Part shown: in pieces, positions 61,321 through 64,000 of the stretch
Layout of the letters: each line of letters opens with the position of its first letter
Numbering within the stretch: the first letter of the stretch is position 1
NCBI RefSeq assembly: GCF_014837165.1
Contig: NZ_JACSPM010000002.1
Location: 434,001 to 498,000, forward strand
Reading direction: 5' to 3'
DNA length: 64,000 bases
DNA from: Microbacterium gallinarum
GTDB lineage: Bacteria; Actinomycetota; Actinomycetes; Actinomycetales; Microbacteriaceae
Notes under the pieces: model-generated
Databases searched by the model: none
The model's input: only the letters and a program-made list of their open reading frames with translations
What the model was told of the DNA's origin: nothing
Translations under genes and position numbers: made by a program

Positions 61321-63006
61321 GTGCCGATGACGCTCAAGAGGGTCACGCCCAAGGCCGCCCCGTCGCTGGTCGACGACCAGACGCTCTCCGCCCCCGACAC
61401 ACGCACGCGATCGATCTGGCTGACCCAGCTCGTGCTCGCCGCGAGCGTCGTCATCATCGGGGTGCTCGTCGTCGCCCTCCGACCGTCGTTGTTCGGGGTC
61501 TGGAACTTCGCCGTCGGCGTCCTCGCGATCATCGTCGTCACCGTCGCGAGTCTTGCCGTCCCCTGGACGCGCCTTCCGCGCGAAGCCGTCCTGGTCGTGG
61601 TGTTCCTCGACACCCTTGCGATCGGCCTGATGGCCAGCAACACGGAACTGCGCTTCGGCTACCTCTGGGTGTTCCCGGTCATGTGGGTGGCCATGTACTT
61701 CCCGGCCACGATGCTGGGCGCGGTGCTTGCCACCATCGCGGTCATCCTCCTCCTCGACTCGACGTCGAACCCCGACAGCAATGCGGCGCTGCGCATCTTC
61801 ATCGTCCTGCTGTCGCTCGGATTCATCGGCATCACCGCCCACCTCGCGATGCGTCAGATGCGCGCACTGCGGCGCGTGCTCCAGCGTCAGGCGCGCCGCC
61901 TCTCCGAGACGCTCGACCGTCGCTCGGGGCAGGAACGCCGTACCCACGAGATCCTCAACGGCGTCGATGCCGGTGTGGCCCGGATCTCGCTCTCCGGATC
62001 GCTGCTGATGGTCAACGACGCGTTCGCCCGCCTGTACGGGCTCGATCCGCGTGACGTGAGCCAGCCCGCCAAGTCCGTCGAGTACACCGGACTGCGCGGC
62101 ATGCCGGTGCCGCTGTCCGAGCGGCCCCTCGCCCGCGCGGCGCGCGGCGAGATCTTCACGGACGCCCGCGTGTGGGTGTTCACCGCGAGTGGCGAGTGGC
62201 GCGTGCTCTCCGTCAGCTCGAAGCGGCTCAGCGGGCTGGACCGGGAAGACGCCAGCATGCTGCTCCTCGCCTACGACGTCACCGCGATCACCCACGCCCA
62301 GCGCGAGCGCGAGCGCCTGTCGGCCATCGCCTCGCACGAGCTGAAGCATCCGCTCACCGTGATGATCGGCAACGCCGACCTGGCACTGGAGGACCCCGAC
62401 CTCAGCCCTCGCATCCGCGAGCGCCTCGAGACCATCCTCCGCGCGAGCGAGCGCGTGCTCGAGATGACGTCGAGCATGCTCAAGTCGTCGCGCACCGCGT
62501 TCGAGGGTCGCGAGTCGTACGACGACATCGACGTCAGGCAGATCGTGGTCGACTCCGTCGACTCGTTCCGCCCGACCGCCACCGCCCACGACGTGACGAT
62601 CGCTCTCGACGTGCACGAGCCGCTGCCCGCGACGGCTGACGGGTTCCGCATGCGCCAGGTGGTGGACAACCTCGTGAGCAATGCGATCAAGTACACGCCG
62701 CGGGACGGCGATGTCCGCATCACCGGATCCATCGACGACGACATCGTCACGCTCACCGTCTCCGACACGGGCATCGGCATCTCACCCGACGACCTGCCGA
62801 GCATCATGACGCCCTACTTCCGCACCGACACCGCGAAGGACACGGCGAGCGGAACCGGATTGGGGCTCGGAATCACCCGCGAGATCATCGCCGCGCACGG
62901 CGGCACGCTCGCGATCGACAGCGAGCTCGGATCGGGCACGACGGTGACCGTGCGGCTGCCGAGGTTCGCGCCCGCATCGCGGGGCGCAGAGAAGGAAGAC
63001 TCGTGA
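61321..63006 (+). CDS. membrane sensor histidine kinase with PAS-like domain
   Basis: 561 residues from the GTG at 61321 (ATG at 61327 also possible). About six hydrophobic helices (IWLTQLVLAASVVIIGVLVV to IFIVLLSLGFIGITAHLAMR) form a membrane input region. A PAS-like domain follows (EILNGVDAGVARISLSGSLL). The phospho-His is in IASHELKHPLTVMIGNADLA (about His339). The ATPase has N box DNLVSNAIKYTPR, G1 VSDTGIGIS and G2 GTGLGLGIT. All catalytic motifs are intact. It overlaps the next gene as GTGA. Confidence 0.94.
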   Translation: MPMTLKRVTPKAAPSLVDDQTLSAPDTRTRSIWLTQLVLAASVVIIGVLVVALRPSLFGVWNFAVGVLAIIVVTVASLAVPWTRLPREAVLVVVFLDTLAIGLMASNTELRFGYLWVFPVMWVAMYFPATMLGAVLATIAVILLLDSTSNPDSNAALRIFIVLLSLGFIGITAHLAMRQMRALRRVLQRQARRLSETLDRRSGQERRTHEILNGVDAGVARISLSGSLLMVNDAFARLYGLDPRDVSQPAKSVEYTGLRGMPVPLSERPLARAARGEIFTDARVWVFTASGEWRVLSVSSKRLSGLDREDASMLLLAYDVTAITHAQRERERLSAIASHELKHPLTVMIGNADLALEDPDLSPRIRERLETILRASERVLEMTSSMLKSSRTAFEGRESYDDIDVRQIVVDSVDSFRPTATAHDVTIALDVHEPLPATADGFRMRQVVDNLVSNAIKYTPRDGDVRITGSIDDDIVTLTVSDTGIGISPDDLPSIMTPYFRTDTAKDTASGTGLGLGITREIIAAHGGTLAIDSELGSGTTVTVRLPRFAPASRGAEKEDS

Positions 63007-64000
63007 ACGACGTCGACATCGCCGTGGGGCTCGGCATCGCACAGGCCGCGATCGCGACTCTGGCGACGATGCTCACGATCGGCATCGCGTTCCTCGCCAA
63101 ACCCTCGCGCGCCACACTCTTCTGGTCTTTCGCCTTCGCACTCGCCATGGTGTCGACGTTCGGCGTCGCGGCGGGCGCAGCCGCCGAGGCCGAGACCGTC
63201 CGCCGGATCTTCCTCGGCATCCTGATGGGGGCACCCGCCTTACTGTGGTCGGGCTTCCGCGCGTTCTGGGGTGTGCGGGCTCTCCCCTGGGTCGGCCCCC
63301 TGGTGGGAGCCGCGTCGGCGGCCCTGCTCGTCGCCGCCGGCGACACGATCTGGTTCAGCCCGGCGTATCGGGTGGTGTTCTTCGCCACGTCGGTCTGCGC
63401 CGGCCTGTTCTTCATCGACTGGGTGCGGGTTCCGGCGCGGCGCGATCGGGTCGCGCTCCCGTTCGCGATCATGTCGCTCGCCTTCTTCGCCGCCGGCGCT
63501 GCGAACGGCATCGCGGGCTTCGTCTTCCCGGCGACCACGGGCGACGACCTGGCGCTCCTCCGTGTCATCAGCTCGATCGGGATGCTGGCCTACACGGCCT
63601 GCGCGCTGGTGGCCGTGATCGGCATCTCCACGCGCGACACCGCGTTCGCCCGCAGTTCCGAGGCGCCCGCCGGCTGGCAGCGCTTCCAGCTCACCGCGGT
63701 CGAGCGCCTCGCGCGCGCCCAGCAGTCCGGCGAGCCGTGGTCGGTCGTATACCTGCAGCTGGACGATGCGGCCGAGATCCGTCAGATGGGCGGCGCGGCC
63801 GTGCTCGGCGAACTGTCCCGGCGGTTCCTCGACACGGTGCGGTCCGTCTTCCCTGCCGAGTCCGACGTCGGATCGCCGGCAGCGGGCACGGCGGTCGTGC
63901 TGCTGCCCCGCAACGACGCCGCCGTCCGCGATCACCTGCGCACGGTGCTGGAGCGCATCTCGAATCTCGACGTCGACGTCTCGCTGCCCATCCGCCCCTC
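63003..64000 (+). CDS. membrane protein with degenerate GGDEF-like domain (partial)
   Basis: Translated from the GTG at 63003, which overlaps the kinase stop; the frame is open to the window edge (332 codons visible). About seven hydrophobic helices (GIAQAAIATLATMLTIGIAF ... LAYTACALVAVIGI) are followed by a soluble part. LARAQQSGEPWSVVYLQLDD and GGAAVLGELSRRFLDTV resemble the GGDEF start (LDLDxFK...GDxxL). The signature position reads AAGTAVVLLPRNDA instead of GG(D/E)EF, so diguanylate cyclase activity is not expected. It could bind nucleotide or a partner. Translationally coupled to the histidine kinase. Confidence 0.7.
   Translation, partial: MNDVDIAVGLGIAQAAIATLATMLTIGIAFLAKPSRATLFWSFAFALAMVSTFGVAAGAAAEAETVRRIFLGILMGAPALLWSGFRAFWGVRALPWVGPLVGAASAALLVAAGDTIWFSPAYRVVFFATSVCAGLFFIDWVRVPARRDRVALPFAIMSLAFFAAGAANGIAGFVFPATTGDDLALLRVISSIGMLAYTACALVAVIGISTRDTAFARSSEAPAGWQRFQLTAVERLARAQQSGEPWSVVYLQLDDAAEIRQMGGAAVLGELSRRFLDTVRSVFPAESDVGSPAAGTAVVLLPRNDAAVRDHLRTVLERISNLDVDVSLPIRP

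Overview
The window is high-GC actinobacterial DNA. Genes use GTG and TTG starts freely, there are many 4-base stop/start overlaps (GTGA, ATGA), and the 7-mer GGATGCC/GGCATCC recurs throughout. Gene content and that 7-mer fit Microbacteriaceae, most likely Microbacterium or a close relative. This is inferred from sequence style and protein similarity by eye; no database search was possible. No tRNA, rRNA, CRISPR array, phage or insertion sequence was recognised.

Layout. (1) 1-21.3 kb is mostly core genome: the end of a glycosyltransferase, an orphan amino-acid-type binding lipoprotein, a copper operon (copZ-copA-csoR) behind two CsoR-like operators, rarD, a lone groES behind two CIRCE operators, a methyltransferase, and a tightly overlapped minus-strand run acpS-alr-tsaE-tsaB-rimI-tsaD-DUF4190 preceded by coaA and glmS. 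Then come a secreted M28 peptidase, a Ppx/GppA phosphatase, glmM, rpsI and rplM. glmS and glmM supply UDP-GlcNAc precursors and alr supplies D-alanine, so this stretch feeds cell-wall synthesis.

(2) 21.8-42.4 kb is an exopolysaccharide/capsule locus: a priming glycosyl-1-phosphate transferase, Wzy-like polymerase, Wzx-like flippase, five further glycosyltransferases including a GT11 fucosyltransferase, two acyltransferases, GDP-fucose synthesis (gmd, fcl), a UDP-sugar dehydrogenase, a low-molecular-weight tyrosine phosphatase, two tandem Wzz/BY-kinase fusions, an unknown membrane protein and a DUF4012 protein. The 23.4-30.8 kb part is visibly more A/T-rich and looks acquired.

(3) 42.5-57.2 kb is a cell-surface island: three cell-wall-binding-repeat-2 (CWBR2) proteins, one fused to a metzincin protease; two decayed CWBR2 C-termini; a DUF222-HNH gene; and a sortase-assembled pilus operon (VWA tip adhesin, major pilin, class C sortase). 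The pilus operon lies between 45-bp direct repeats (44/45 identical), which suggests it is a movable or excisable cassette.

(4) 57.3-64 kb holds a membrane protein, a small charged protein, an EEP-family phosphatase/nuclease, an OmpR-type response regulator, an apparently truncated GT2 enzyme, a histidine kinase and, overlapping its stop codon, a membrane protein with a degenerate GGDEF-like domain that runs off the window. Three 11-bp-spaced direct repeats precede the kinase and are a candidate response-regulator operator.
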